Positions 27,332-35,773 of a stretch of 64,000 nucleotides of DNA are shown piece after piece. This DNA is from Secundilactobacillus paracollinoides DSM 15502 = JCM 11969. Lineage in GTDB: Bacteria > Bacillota > Bacilli > Lactobacillales > Lactobacillaceae. The notes under the pieces are model-generated. The model saw only the letters and a program-made list of their open reading frames with translations. It was not told the origin of the DNA and made no database searches. The number at the start of each line of letters is the position of its first letter. Position 1 is the stretch's first letter. Position numbers and translations under genes: made by a program. The DNA is taken from NCBI RefSeq assembly GCF_001311135.1, contig NZ_BBAG01000008.1:20717-84716 (forward strand), written 5' to 3'.

Positions 27332-27736
27332 CTAGCGTTTTTTCTTTTGAATAATAACTTGGTAGAGCCGCGCCAAATCCGCCTGGGTCTGTTCTGAATC
27401 GCTGACGCCAGCTTGGGCAAACAGCTCCTGCCACCACTGTGACAAAATGGCCTGCAATCCGCGAACGGTCTTTTGCCCCTTAGCGGTTAAATTAATGACG
27501 CGGCGCCGGGCATCCGCTGGGTCAACGACCTGCGTCACAAATCCCTTTTTTTCAAGGCTGCGCATATGGCGCGTCACGATGCCTGAATCCAATACCATTT
27601 TATACGCCACTTCGCGTTGACTGATACCCGGATTATCGTTGATAAACAGCAGAATATCGCCCTCGGTGGTGTGCACGCCGAGCTTCCCAAACTGGGCTTT
27701 GATCTCCACCTTCGATTCCCGGTAGATGCCAGCCAT
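27332..27736 (-). CDS. MarR family transcriptional regulator
   Basis: A 134-aa winged-helix regulator: GVHTTEGDILLFINDNPGISQREVAYKM, then the recognition helix and wing LEKKGFVTQVVDPADARRRVINLTAKG with the DxRxxxxxLT motif. Divergent from the AEC transporter gene, with a perfect palindrome between them; it likely represses that gene and itself. Ligand unknown. Start ATG 27736. Confidence 0.9.
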   Translation of the reverse strand: MAGIYRESKVEIKAQFGKLGVHTTEGDILLFINDNPGISQREVAYKMVLDSGIVTRHMRSLEKKGFVTQVVDPADARRRVINLTAKGQKTVRGLQAILSQWWQELFAQAGVSDSEQTQADLARLYQVIIQKKKR

Positions 27737-27782
27737 ATACTTACTAAAAAATACAAATGGTCCATTTTTTCACTTCCCGTTC

Positions 27783-27839
27783 TTGACAAATTTAGTATAG
27801 CACACCTAAAATAGAATTAATTAGCTGACAAGTCAGCTA
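27783..27839. promoter_or_regulatory. Divergent promoters and operator between marR and the AEC transporter gene
   Basis: For the plus strand TTGACA (27783-27788) and TAAAAT (27807-27812) are 18 bp apart. For marR an extended -10, TGCTATACT, reads on the minus strand (27802-27794). The perfect palindrome TAGCTGAC-AA-GTCAGCTA (27822-27839) lies downstream of the transporter promoter and is the likely MarR site. Confidence 0.65.
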
Positions 27840-27882
27840 GTTTTCACGTTATTGGATGCTTGAAACGTTGGGAGTAATCAAA

Positions 27883-28796
27883 ATGAACATCACAGTCTTA
27901 TTAACACAAATTGGCATCATTGCCGCTCTGATCATCACGGGGATCGGCATCAAACGGGCGGGGTCACTCAGCGGGTTTACCGTTTCGGACCTCACGAATA
28001 TCTTACTGTACGTCGTTTCCCCCTTCCTCATTATTAACTCGTTTGAAATGCCATTTTCCACCCGGTATTTAAAAGAACTGCTTCTGATCGTCATCGCATT
28101 GGTCCTGTTTTATCTCATCGAAATCGTCGTGTCAAAGGTGCTGTTTCACGGCGTTCAGGATGGTGCCACCAAGCGCGTCCTTGAATTTGCCAGTATTTAT
28201 TCCAACGCTGGCTTCATGGGGATTCCACTCGTTCAGGCGCTGTTTGGCAGTAAGGGTGTTTTCTTTGCCTCAATTTCACTGGCTATCTATAATATTTTTA
28301 ACTGGACGCACGGCATTGGGTTGTTCGAAAAACAGGCCAGCCGGCGTGACACCTTACGTCAACTCATTAAGAATCCCAATTTGTGGGCGGTGATTGTCGG
28401 ATTGGGCATCTTCATTGGCAACGTTGATCTGCCGCATCCCGTCAACCAATTTCTCACCGACATCAGCAACCTGAACACGCCACTTGCCATGTTTGTAGTG
28501 GGTGCCAGTCTGGTACAGGTTCGCATTAGCAAGCAAACCCTCAACGGCCACCTTTGGTTGTCATTAGCGTTGCGCAACCTGATTTTTCCAGTTGTCATGA
28601 TCGTCCTGTTGAAGGTGCTTGGCGTAACGGGAACGGGCGCGCTGGCAACCATCCTCATGGCCGCCTGCCCCACCGCAAGTTTGGTCGTGCTGTTTTCAGT
28701 TCAGTACAAGTCCGACACAAACCAGGCAATCCCGCTATTTGGTATTTCGACACTGGCTGCTTAGTCACGCTGCCACTCATTTATGCATTAATCTAA
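27883..28796 (+). pseudogene. AEC (auxin efflux carrier) family permease, frameshift near the C-terminus
   Basis: About ten membrane segments, with the family pattern SNAGFMGIPLVQALFG in the fourth and a C-terminal half starting PNLWAVIVGLGIFIG. AEC permeases export organic acids such as malate. The frame closes early at 28764; adding one G near 28755 (CTGGC to CTGGGC) gives ISTLGCLVTLPLIYALI, the standard family end. Rejoined length is about 304 aa. ATG 27883 is chosen because GGGAG lies eight bases upstream. Divergent from marR. Confidence 0.85.
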
Positions 28797-28835
28797 AAAG
28801 AACCGCCTATCGGACATCGATAGCGGTTCTTTTTT
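28795..28835. terminator. Rho-independent terminator
   Basis: AAAAAGAACCGC pairs with GCGGTTCTTTTT; it serves the convergent AEC permease and nrnA genes. Confidence 0.85.
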
Positions 28836-29772
28836 ATGGTTGTTGGTTTAAGTGATCCAGATCGGCCAATAGCGCGTCAACCATGGCCCGGTCTTTCACG
28901 TAGGCGCCGCTCGCTAGCGGATGCCCGCCACCACCGTACTTGCGGGCAATCGGCTCAATTGAAACGGCCTTGGAGCGGAAGTTGACCCGGTAGCGACCAT
29001 CGGCCTGTTCGCTGATGACCACCCAATCCCGCACTGTTGAAACCTGACCGATCAGCGGCACAACGTCATCAAGGTCACCCTTCTTCAGGTCAAACTGACG
29101 CAGCGTTGCTAGGTCTAAAATCACGTAGCCCAGCCCCGTTCCAGTTAAAGTAAAGTTAGTCAGAATATAAGCTTCCAACCGGGCTGTCTGGGGTGTGATC
29201 TCGTAGTCGTGGTGACTGATTGCAGACACATTGATGCCCGTTTTCGCTAAGGCAGTCGCAGTGGCCAGCGTGTCGGCCGTCGTACTATCATACAAGAACC
29301 GGTTGGTATCCCCCACGATACCAGCATACAGCGCTGTGGCCGATTTCTGCGATAATATTAAATCTGGAATGTGCAGGGTCAATTTGTAAATCATTTCAGC
29401 ACAACTTGCCGACTGGTCATCGACCCAAACGATATCGCCAAAGTGGTCAACATCTGGGTGATGGTCAATTTTAATGACCTGTTTGGCCTGCCGATACGCG
29501 GGCGAAGCATCTAGGCGTGGCGTATTGGCAGTATCAACCACGATGACCAGTGCCGTTGTATAAACGTCATCCGTGATTGGCGTCATGTCACCGATCCAAG
29601 TCAGCCCAGCTTGCGTCACCCCTGGCGTATACACCTGCTTATCCGGGTAAGCCTCCCGAATCAGCGTTGCCAATCCAGTCTGTGAACCAATGGCGTCTGG
29701 ATCTGGATTTTGGTGACGCAGGATCACAATGGTTGCGGCCTGTTTAATTGCGGTACCGATTTCTGTGAACAT
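28834..29772 (-). CDS. nrnA: DHH family phosphoesterase NrnA (nanoRNase / pAp phosphatase)
   Basis: A 312-aa protein with the DHH motifs HQNPDPDAIGSQ, IVVDTANTPRLD, VIKIDHHPDVDHFGD and, in the DHHA1 domain, KYGGGGHPLASGA (GGGH). NrnA degrades oligoribonucleotides of 2-5 nt and dephosphorylates pAp. In c-di-GMP-producing bacteria it can also clear pGpG, which is relevant here because three c-di-GMP proteins are within 20 kb. Start ATG 29772 with GGGAAGC upstream. Confidence 0.9.
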   Translation of the reverse strand: MFTEIGTAIKQAATIVILRHQNPDPDAIGSQTGLATLIREAYPDKQVYTPGVTQAGLTWIGDMTPITDDVYTTALVIVVDTANTPRLDASPAYRQAKQVIKIDHHPDVDHFGDIVWVDDQSASCAEMIYKLTLHIPDLILSQKSATALYAGIVGDTNRFLYDSTTADTLATATALAKTGINVSAISHHDYEITPQTARLEAYILTNFTLTGTGLGYVILDLATLRQFDLKKGDLDDVVPLIGQVSTVRDWVVISEQADGRYRVNFRSKAVSIEPIARKYGGGGHPLASGAYVKDRAMVDALLADLDHLNQQP

Positions 29773-29850
29773 TGCTATGCTTCCCTTCGTGTCAGTGGTA
29801 CGGCTTATTTATTGTTGCTTTCTTGATTGTTATTAAATCATCGCTGGTGG

Positions 29851-30705
29851 TTATTTTTCCTCAAGTTCCTTCAAAAAATCAATCACTGTTTGCCGATAGT
29901 TGTGCGCATCATTGATTTTGCCAAGCACCTCTGCGTTATGCGTTGACGCATTGCCCGTTTCAAGAAGATGTTGATAAACGCTCACGTATGGAAAATGCCG
30001 GTCCTTCGCGATTTGAATCTCTGTTTCCCATGAAAATAGAACCCGGCAGAAATGCACATCCATGACCTTGCCATCAGCCAGGGTCAAAAGCAGATAGCTC
30101 GCGTCTCGGTCAGCTAGAAATTTTTGTCGGGTAAACCAACTCTGCCCGACAGAGCCTGGATTCAACACCATCTGTTCCGAGGAAGTGTACCGCCAAAGTG
30201 GGGTGTGGGTATGCGCATATATCGCGATGTCCACGTCCTCATCTGGCGTAATGGCATCGAAATTTTCCTGTGCTTCAACCGGAAAGAGCGTGTGCCCGCG
30301 ATTGATGTTCGGTAAATTATGAGTCAGCGAAATCGTTAACCCATCCATTTCCTTACGTCCCGTCATGGGCAATTCGTGCAACTGTTTGTCGCGTTCAGGG
30401 CCGAACCGGTCGTAATCGTACGCAACTAACATGGCGTAGTAAACCTGAGTCGGGTCATCCAAGTTGATCTTTTTAGTATCAGTAAACATATTGTAAGCTG
30501 ATTCCCAATTTCCCTTGAGATACTGTGTCGTGTTCACTTCACTCAGCAGTTGATAGCAGTCTTCAGACGACGGCCCGCCAAACGCGATATCACCAAGCGA
30601 CCAGATCTCATCAACGTTAAATTTTTCAGCGTCCGCTAGCACAGCACGCATGGCAGTTCCGTTACCATGGCTGTCCGAGAGAACGGCAATTGTATGTGTT
30701 GTCAT
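29851..30705 (-). CDS. Metallophosphoesterase (calcineurin-like, YfcE-type)
   Basis: A 284-aa cytoplasmic phosphoesterase: VLSDSHGN (first metal motif), WSLGDIAFGG, LKGNWES, and YAHTHTP near the end of the catalytic core with LNPGSVGQSW after it. The C-terminal ~90 residues (from SYLLLTLADGK) extend beyond the usual YfcE domain. Such proteins act on phosphodiesters, but the substrate cannot be inferred. Start ATG 30705. Monocistronic; the upstream 1 kb is made of repeats. Confidence 0.85.
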   Translation of the reverse strand: MTTHTIAVLSDSHGNGTAMRAVLADAEKFNVDEIWSLGDIAFGGPSSEDCYQLLSEVNTTQYLKGNWESAYNMFTDTKKINLDDPTQVYYAMLVAYDYDRFGPERDKQLHELPMTGRKEMDGLTISLTHNLPNINRGHTLFPVEAQENFDAITPDEDVDIAIYAHTHTPLWRYTSSEQMVLNPGSVGQSWFTRQKFLADRDASYLLLTLADGKVMDVHFCRVLFSWETEIQIAKDRHFPYVSVYQHLLETGNASTHNAEVLGKINDAHNYRQTVIDFLKELEEK

Positions 30706-30825
30706 AGCATTCTTCCTAACTAAATAGTGTCCCCTCTATTTTAAGCCAGGTTGCACAAAAACGCGATGATTTACTCAGAGTGATGAGTGCCATCGCATTT
30801 AATGGTGGGATAATTACGCTTCGTT

Positions 30826-31120
30826 GCGCCGGTCGGCCCTGCAGGCTGCTGTCAGAGTGTGGAGCAGGCCGGGTAACTCCCGGATTGTAAGGCGACTTTG
30901 CCGGAAATTCCGGGCTTGAATTTCTGGTAAAGTCGCCTTACACAGTAGGGAGTTGGCCTGCGGAGCACGTTTCGGCAATGTAAAAGCGTCGCTCCGGAGC
31001 TATTGAATTTCTTGTCAGAAATTCAAGGATCTCCTCCGTCTCCCGTGTTTGTAGGCGAGGAAAGAACCCTCGCCAACAAACACCGACACCACAGCCTGCA
31101 ATGCCGACCGGCTTCACTAC
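30826..31120 (+). repeat. Family C three-stem repeat (C4), interrupted by a family A copy
   Basis: Outer stem: GCCGGTCGGCCCTGCAGGCT with AGCCTGCAATGCCGACCGGC (ends 30829 and 31112). Stem 1: TTGAATTTCT...AGAAATTCAAGGATCTCC. Stem 2: GTGTTTGTAGGCGAGG with CCTCGCCAACAAACAC, then CGACACCACAGC. The family A copy A6 (30852-30982) sits between the outer left arm and stem 1. This is the left half of an inverted pair with B4. Confidence 0.85.
30852..30982 (+). repeat. Family A repeat (A6), nested in C4
   Basis: CAGAGTGTGGAGCAGGCC opens the element and GGCCTGCGGAGCACGTTTC closes it. The inner stem is TGTAAGGCGACTTTGCC with GGTAAAGTCGCCTTACA, different from the ACGGACTCTG stems of other copies but equally well paired. 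Confidence 0.85.
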
Positions 31121-31338
31121 GCTAACATTTGCGCATCATCGAAACAAATACTAACTCAACTATTGCAGAACAAGACGTTGTTCAACTACTATAATATTCA
31201 TAATATCCTGTCAATCCGCAATCACCATCACTAAGTTCGCTGTCATTCGATTATCAGCAGTCGAGTGCGGATAATCTTCGAACCAGGTTTAATTGGATTA
31301 CGGTACTTGTGTGAAAGTGAGAAGCATGCTCACAGTTA
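31121..31338. repeat. Spacer of composite element 4
   Basis: It lies between the inverted C4 and B4. CAGCAGTCGAGTGCGGAT (31257-31274) is the reverse complement of the motif conserved in the other spacers. I see no gene; short ORFs here are not credible. Confidence 0.6.
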
Positions 31339-31636
31339 GTGGAATGGAGTCGTTTGGCGCGGAGCTGTGGTGTCGATGCTGCCAGAGTGTGTAGCAAGCC
31401 GGGTAACTCCCGGAGTGTAAGGCGACTTTGTCGGAAATTCCGGTTCTGAATTTCTGACAAAGTTGACTTACACAGTAGGGAGTTGGCTTGCGGAGCACGT
31501 TTCCACAATGTAGCAGATAAGCGGGCCACCTAGTGATATGCGAGACGATGGAGATCCATTCGAGAGCTGCGCAGCAGAAATCGAATTAGCTTCATCGCGA
31601 GCCACCACACGGAGTGCCAAATTGCGGAATGCAACG
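31339..31636 (-). repeat. Family B three-stem repeat (B4, reversed), interrupted by a family A copy
   Basis: It reads on the minus strand as TTGCATTCCGCAATTTGGCA, TGAAGCTAATTCGATTTC and CTCGAATGGATCTCC, nearly identical to B1. The family A copy A7 splits stem 2 after GGTGTCGATGCTG. The outer right arm is GTTTGGCGCGGAGCTGTGG. Confidence 0.85.
31382..31512 (+). repeat. Family A repeat (A7), nested in B4
   Basis: About 90 percent identical by eye to A6: CAGAGTGTGTAGCAAGCC to GGCTTGCGGAGCACGTTTC, with inner stem GTAAGGCGACTTTGTC and GACAAAGTTGACTTAC. A6 and A7 are close relatives inserted at different positions of two members of the same host repeat family. Confidence 0.85.
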
Positions 31637-31701
31637 ACCAAATAAACTGAATCCTAACACAACACACTGTTCAATTACCGCTGCGCCATTTCAGTAGCCA
31701 C

Positions 31702-32826
31702 TCAATTGCGCCCTTGTGCTTTAGCTTGATAAAGTAATTCATCGGCTCGCTGATAGAAGTCAGTGGCTTTTTCATCCTGGTGACTGAGTTGCGCAACGCC
31801 GAGTGAGATGGTGATCGACATCCGCTGTTCATTGTAATGAATCACCTGTTCAGCCATCCGCGCCTGCATCCCTTTAGCGATTCGGGTTGCTTGGTCAAGG
31901 GTCACATCAGGCAACAGTAAATTAAACTCTTCACCGCCGACACGACAGGCCACGGCGCCTGGAAATGGTGAGACGACATCATTTAAGAAGCGGCCCACTG
32001 ACCGCAAGATTTGATTACCAGCCAGATGACCGTATTGGTCGTTAAAACTCTTAAAATGGTCAACATCCAGTGTGATCATCGTCAGCACGTCATCGGTGTC
32101 GTAGTATTGGTCGTAGTCCTTTTGCAGTTCATTACGAAACGTCCCAAAGTTTGGAATTTGGGTGAGCGCATCCACCGTGGCGCGGGTGGCGACGTTCCAG
32201 ATATAGGTATTATCGTCGTTTAATCGCGTTTGTGTGTAAATCAGTGCGGCGTTCATGACGATAAACGCAAACCAGTTATCCCACAGCATGTGCGGTGTTA
32301 CGGTAGAAACGCCAGGTAGTTTCACAAAAAGCAGGATGCCCCATGTACAGACATCTAAGATATCCACGGCCACAATGAGCATTTTCAGACCAGTGCGGCT
32401 CCGATTGACCAGCACCGTCATGCCAACCAAAATGGCACACATAATCACTGTGCTAATCGCGTTATCGATGCGCATTTGCGTGCCGTTTAAAAATAAGATC
32501 TGCGCGACCATTGTCCCGATTGCGACCCAGGCCAACCCACGAATTCTCAGATATAGCAGCACATAAAATAAAATCAAAATGCCGAAGTTCAAAAATCCTA
32601 AGGCGTTGTTGGTCAGTCCGATCCGATATTGCACATACCCGCTGATCAGCGTCCAATAGGCTACGCTGTAAACAAACAATGGCCCCTTTCTAAAATTAAT
32701 TTTGATCGCATTATGTTGCGTGAGACGCGCGACTGTTTTACCGAGTGTCTGGTAAAACAACAGGAGTCCCAGCACCATAAAGATACCCGTAAATAGTGGC
32801 TGCACGAGCCATGTTGTTTCTGTCAT
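31702..32826 (-). CDS. Membrane-bound diguanylate cyclase (GGDEF)
   Basis: A 374-aa protein: six to seven membrane segments (residues 10-190), then a GGDEF domain with TLDVDHFKSFNDQYGHLAGNQ and CRVGGEEFNLLLP. The active-site GGEEF and the metal-binding Asp are kept, so it should make c-di-GMP from two GTP. No RxxD inhibitory site is found five residues before GGEEF. Start ATG 32826 with GAGGAC upstream. Monocistronic. It is the third c-di-GMP protein in the window; no PilZ or GIL receptor is nearby. Confidence 0.9.
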   Translation of the reverse strand: MTETTWLVQPLFTGIFMVLGLLLFYQTLGKTVARLTQHNAIKINFRKGPLFVYSVAYWTLISGYVQYRIGLTNNALGFLNFGILILFYVLLYLRIRGLAWVAIGTMVAQILFLNGTQMRIDNAISTVIMCAILVGMTVLVNRSRTGLKMLIVAVDILDVCTWGILLFVKLPGVSTVTPHMLWDNWFAFIVMNAALIYTQTRLNDDNTYIWNVATRATVDALTQIPNFGTFRNELQKDYDQYYDTDDVLTMITLDVDHFKSFNDQYGHLAGNQILRSVGRFLNDVVSPFPGAVACRVGGEEFNLLLPDVTLDQATRIAKGMQARMAEQVIHYNEQRMSITISLGVAQLSHQDEKATDFYQRADELLYQAKAQGRN

Positions 32827-33025
32827 TTCGATGTCCTCTGTCAGTGTGCGCGACCCCCACCAGCAGCCTACTCGATATGTCCTCCAAATATGTACAAATG
32901 AACCAGCTTGTTAAGGCCATCAACGATTGCCTCAAGGTTGCGGGTTCATTCTTTATTATACTAAAGATTGTGCAAAATAGTTACACTAATAAACACTATT
33001 CAAAAATATGTCGGTATTCAGCCCG

Positions 33026-33823
33026 TTACCAAATCGTTTTCTTGCCATTTGGCATCGTTTTGGGCTTTGCTGGCAGTTTGTGCAGCACCCAGAAGGCGCG
33101 GATCGAAAAGAAGATTGCGACCACGCCGACCACGTAGAACCACGGGTTGTTTTGGATACTGAAATAACTGCTGATAGTTGCCCACATGTTGGTCAGCAGG
33201 AATGAGTTGATCGTGCCGACGCAAATGACGATGGCCAGTCCCCACGAGGCACCAAGCCGCGTGCCGCGTTTTTCCCAGTACAGACCAGGCATGATGCCCA
33301 TCAGGATGTTCGTGAAGATGTACCATTTCAACATGGCGGGATCATTCATGAAGACCCGGAACAAATTGACCGTGGGAATCATGACCAGCAGCCAGCCGAG
33401 CACCTTCCACCAAGCTTGGGCAACCGTGACGGCTGACCCCCAGATATCAACGCGTTCGACGTAGATACAAAGAACAAGGTTGTAAATTTCGAACAGTGTC
33501 CAAACGACCTCCGCAATCGAAGCAGCCGTAAATACCCAGAACCCGCCAGTGGCGTGCGATGCAAGGGCAAACACAAAGATCCCCATGCTGTCGATGGCAA
33601 AGTAGAACGTGTGCATCAACACGTTGTACGGTGATTTTTTCTCCCGGTTGACCAGCAGGAAACTGTAAATATATTCGATGAACCCAATCGCAAAGGTAAG
33701 TCCCGCTACCGCTAAAGCTGCGATGTAGTGGGGATTACTGGGGCTCAGTGCGTTGACAAAGTCAGTTAAACTGTACGTTGTGCCGTTGTAAGTGGCAAAA
33801 ACAGTATGAAGCATTGACCACAT
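33026..33823 (-). CDS. Seven-TM membrane protein of unknown function
   Basis: A 265-aa integral membrane protein with about seven hydrophobic helices; charged loops include VNREKKSPYN and HKLPAKPKTMPNGKKTIW at the C-terminus. I do not recognise the family. The aromatic-rich, evenly spaced helices would fit a sensory or lysoplasmalogenase-like fold, but no motif proves it. ATG 33823 is behind AGGAGG. Divergent from a TetR regulator with a palindrome over its promoter, so expression is presumably inducible. Confidence 0.7.
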   Translation of the reverse strand: MWSMLHTVFATYNGTTYSLTDFVNALSPSNPHYIAALAVAGLTFAIGFIEYIYSFLLVNREKKSPYNVLMHTFYFAIDSMGIFVFALASHATGGFWVFTAASIAEVVWTLFEIYNLVLCIYVERVDIWGSAVTVAQAWWKVLGWLLVMIPTVNLFRVFMNDPAMLKWYIFTNILMGIMPGLYWEKRGTRLGASWGLAIVICVGTINSFLLTNMWATISSYFSIQNNPWFYVVGVVAIFFSIRAFWVLHKLPAKPKTMPNGKKTIW

Positions 33824-33837
33824 AATGAAGACCTCCT

Positions 33838-33863
33838 AATGGATAATTGCTTGATTGTCCATT
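33838..33863. promoter_or_regulatory. Candidate TetR operator
   Basis: AATGGATAAT-N6-ATTGTCCATT is an inverted repeat with 10-bp arms and one mismatch, 15 bp upstream of the membrane-protein start and next to a minus-strand TATAAT (33869-33864). It lies between the divergent tetR and membrane-protein genes. Confidence 0.6.
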
Positions 33864-33945
33864 ATTATAGAAGGTAATATCAGGTGTTTCGTACCAGTTA
33901 TTTAAAATGTGTGCATTATCTTTTATCGTTTTGAGGTGAAGAAAA

Positions 33946-34488
33946 ATGGATCGGCGAATCATAAAAACGAAAACAAAATTACGCGACGCCCTCTTCACGC
34001 TGTTGGCGGATAAGCCCCTCACGAAGATTACGGTGGCGGAGTTGTGCCGCACCGCCCAGATCGACCGGCGAACCTTTTACATTCACTATGAAAAAGTAGC
34101 CGATATTTTTGAAGATTTTTCGGATCAATTGTTTACCGAAGTGGACCACGCCCTGACCCACAACTATGACACACCAGAAGCCCTGTTAGCGGTATTCGAC
34201 CGCATCCTCATGAGCAACTTTACCGGCTTTAAACTACTGTGTCTCAACCAGCAGCACCGCCCCTTAGTCGACCAGCTGCAGCAAATGTTGTTTCAGGCAC
34301 TCTGCGGAGAACTCCTGGGTAATCGACCAGACGGCGCTTCGCAAATTGTCTTACAGCAGCTAACAGCTGGCCTGCTAAACGCCTATGTCTACTGGTTTAA
34401 CCATCCCGACACCGTTTCATATGAGGAACTGAGCACGATAAATGAGCACGTGGTGCGGGCGAATCTCGCTTTGATTTCGCGACACTGA
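33946..34488 (+). CDS. TetR/AcrR family transcriptional regulator
   Basis: A 180-aa regulator with the HTH ITVAELCRTAQIDRRTFYIHYEKVADIF and a helical C-terminal domain of the TetR_C_8-like type often seen in lactobacilli (LLCLNQQHRPL, LLNAYVYWF). ATG 33946 with GAGGTGAAG upstream. The ligand and the function of the divergent membrane protein it probably controls are unknown. Confidence 0.85.
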   Translation: MDRRIIKTKTKLRDALFTLLADKPLTKITVAELCRTAQIDRRTFYIHYEKVADIFEDFSDQLFTEVDHALTHNYDTPEALLAVFDRILMSNFTGFKLLCLNQQHRPLVDQLQQMLFQALCGELLGNRPDGASQIVLQQLTAGLLNAYVYWFNHPDTVSYEELSTINEHVVRANLALISRH

Positions 34489-34727
34489 AAGGGTCTTTCT
34501 ATTGTTTGGCGAGTGATTTAAAACACGCTAATGTGGCGCTTCATTGATGGTAAAGTCTTCAAAAGTGGGGTCATGAAACCTGTTACTCAATTGTTACCAA
34601 CGACTTGCCCATTGTGAGAAGCATGGCTGTCAATGGGATTACTAGCAGTCGAGGGCGGATTCTCTGCAAACTCGTTTGAACGCTATTGCGATGCTTAATT
34701 AATGGTAAAAAATAAGCTCAACGTCAG
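34489..34727 (-). repeat. Conserved spacer of composite element 3
   Basis: It contains AGCAGTCGAGGGCGGATTCT (34647-34666), the reverse complement of the motif at 24.8 and 48.7 kb, in the same position relative to the B repeat. The C partner is not recognisable at the far end (34500-34550). No gene is seen. Confidence 0.6.
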
Positions 34728-34899
34728 TGGAATGGAGCAATTCGGCAGGTTGTCGTGGTGTCGACATCAGTTTGCGACCGTACTTGGGTCGGTTACTGAT
34801 GTGCGAGTCGACTGAGATCCACTCGAGAGCTGCGCAGCAGAATCGAGTTAGCTCAGTCGCGAGCCACTACGACGGCCTGCCGAATTGCGGAATGCAACG
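34728..34899 (-). repeat. Family B three-stem repeat (B3, reversed)
   Basis: Outer stem: GAGCAATTCGGCAGGTTGTC with GGCCTGCCGAATTGCG. Stem 2: ACATCAGTTTGCGACCG with GGTCGGTTACTGATGT. Stem 1: CACTCGAG...CGAGTTAG around CTGCGCAGCAG. Nearly identical to B2. Confidence 0.85.
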
Positions 34900-34920
34900 A
34901 ACTATCCACCCAATACTTCA

Positions 34921-34966
34921 AAAAAGTCAGTGCAATCAAGGGATTCCCATGATTGCACTGACTTTT
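34921..34966. terminator. Rho-independent terminator
   Basis: AAAAGTCAGTGCAATC pairs with GATTGCACTGACTTTT around a 13-base loop, ending the following minus-strand gene. Confidence 0.85.
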
Positions 34967-34970
34967 CAGT

Positions 34971-35621
34971 CTACTGACGAATATTGGTCACAATTAATTT
35001 CGAGTCCACGTTATAAGCGAGTTTCCAAACCTCCTGAAACGATTTCAGCTTACAATTGCGATAAGCCGTTTGCTGAATGGTTTTGGTTTCTTTTGGTTTA
35101 ATGAAATAGTCACGCGCTTCAGCAAAGACCACCACGTGCGGGCGATTCTTGTCTGGCGTGACTTCCTGTTTGAGATTTAAAATTTTAAGATCATCGACCT
35201 TGTTGAGCTTGCCTTCAATTGCCCACCGGTCGAGGACCTTTTTTTGTTCGAGAAAATAATCCGGTTGCATGAGGGTGGCGAGGTCAGCTTGCTGATTCAC
35301 CGACCAGGCGGCTTCAACCTCAGTGAAGAGCGGTTCAAATTGGGCTGCTAATTTCGGGTCAATGGGTGCCGTTTCGCGAACCCGGTTGCGCCATTTTTTC
35401 CGAAGTCGAACCGCCATCTTTACCCCGCTATAGCCGACATACCCAATCGCAACATATTCTTCGGCGGTGTTAAACCAGGTCGAGCGGCCGGAACTATATG
35501 ATCCCCCGAAGCCCCCACCGCCGCCTCCTCCGCCACCGCCACCACCCGCGCGAGCAGCAGCCGTGACTGGCATCAGTAATAGCCAGACCAGACAAATAAA
35601 CGATACACCCCATTTTTTCAT
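34971..35621 (-). CDS. Secreted or anchored Tim44-like protein with poly-glycine linker
   Basis: A 216-aa protein: signal peptide (KKWGVSFICLVWLLLMPVTAAARA), a run of 12 glycines, GSYSSGRS, a hydrophobic segment (YVAIGYVGYSGVKMAV), then a Tim44/DUF-type domain of about 150 residues (LAAQFEPLFTEVEAAWSVNQQ, with LATLMQPDYF and a beta-rich end). Tim44-like domains bind membranes; many bacterial members are secreted proteins of unknown role. ATG 35621 (GGGGGAACGC upstream) is preferred over 35648. Monocistronic. Confidence 0.7.
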   Translation of the reverse strand: MKKWGVSFICLVWLLLMPVTAAARAGGGGGGGGGGGGFGGSYSSGRSTWFNTAEEYVAIGYVGYSGVKMAVRLRKKWRNRVRETAPIDPKLAAQFEPLFTEVEAAWSVNQQADLATLMQPDYFLEQKKVLDRWAIEGKLNKVDDLKILNLKQEVTPDKNRPHVVVFAEARDYFIKPKETKTIQQTAYRNCKLKSFQEVWKLAYNVDSKLIVTNIRQ

Positions 35622-35722
35622 GCGTTCCCCCGATTGTGACGACCCCATCGTCGCGACTTAGTCCTCTTAGTATCGCATAGTTAGGTGCAAAAATCGATGT
35701 CATTTCTGAGGTTGGGGGTATC

Positions 35723-35760
35723 AAAAAACCACCCAGGAAGTTATTCCGAAGTGGTTTTTT
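35723..35760. terminator. Rho-independent terminator
   Basis: AAAAAACCAC pairs with GTGGTTTTTT, located after the aldo-keto reductase pair on the minus strand. Confidence 0.75.
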
Positions 35761-35773
35761 AACTCATCTAGTC

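Noticed and set aside
35467..35661. Plus-strand ORF coding for poly-proline
   Set aside because: It is the antisense of the poly-glycine tract of the secreted Tim44-like protein.
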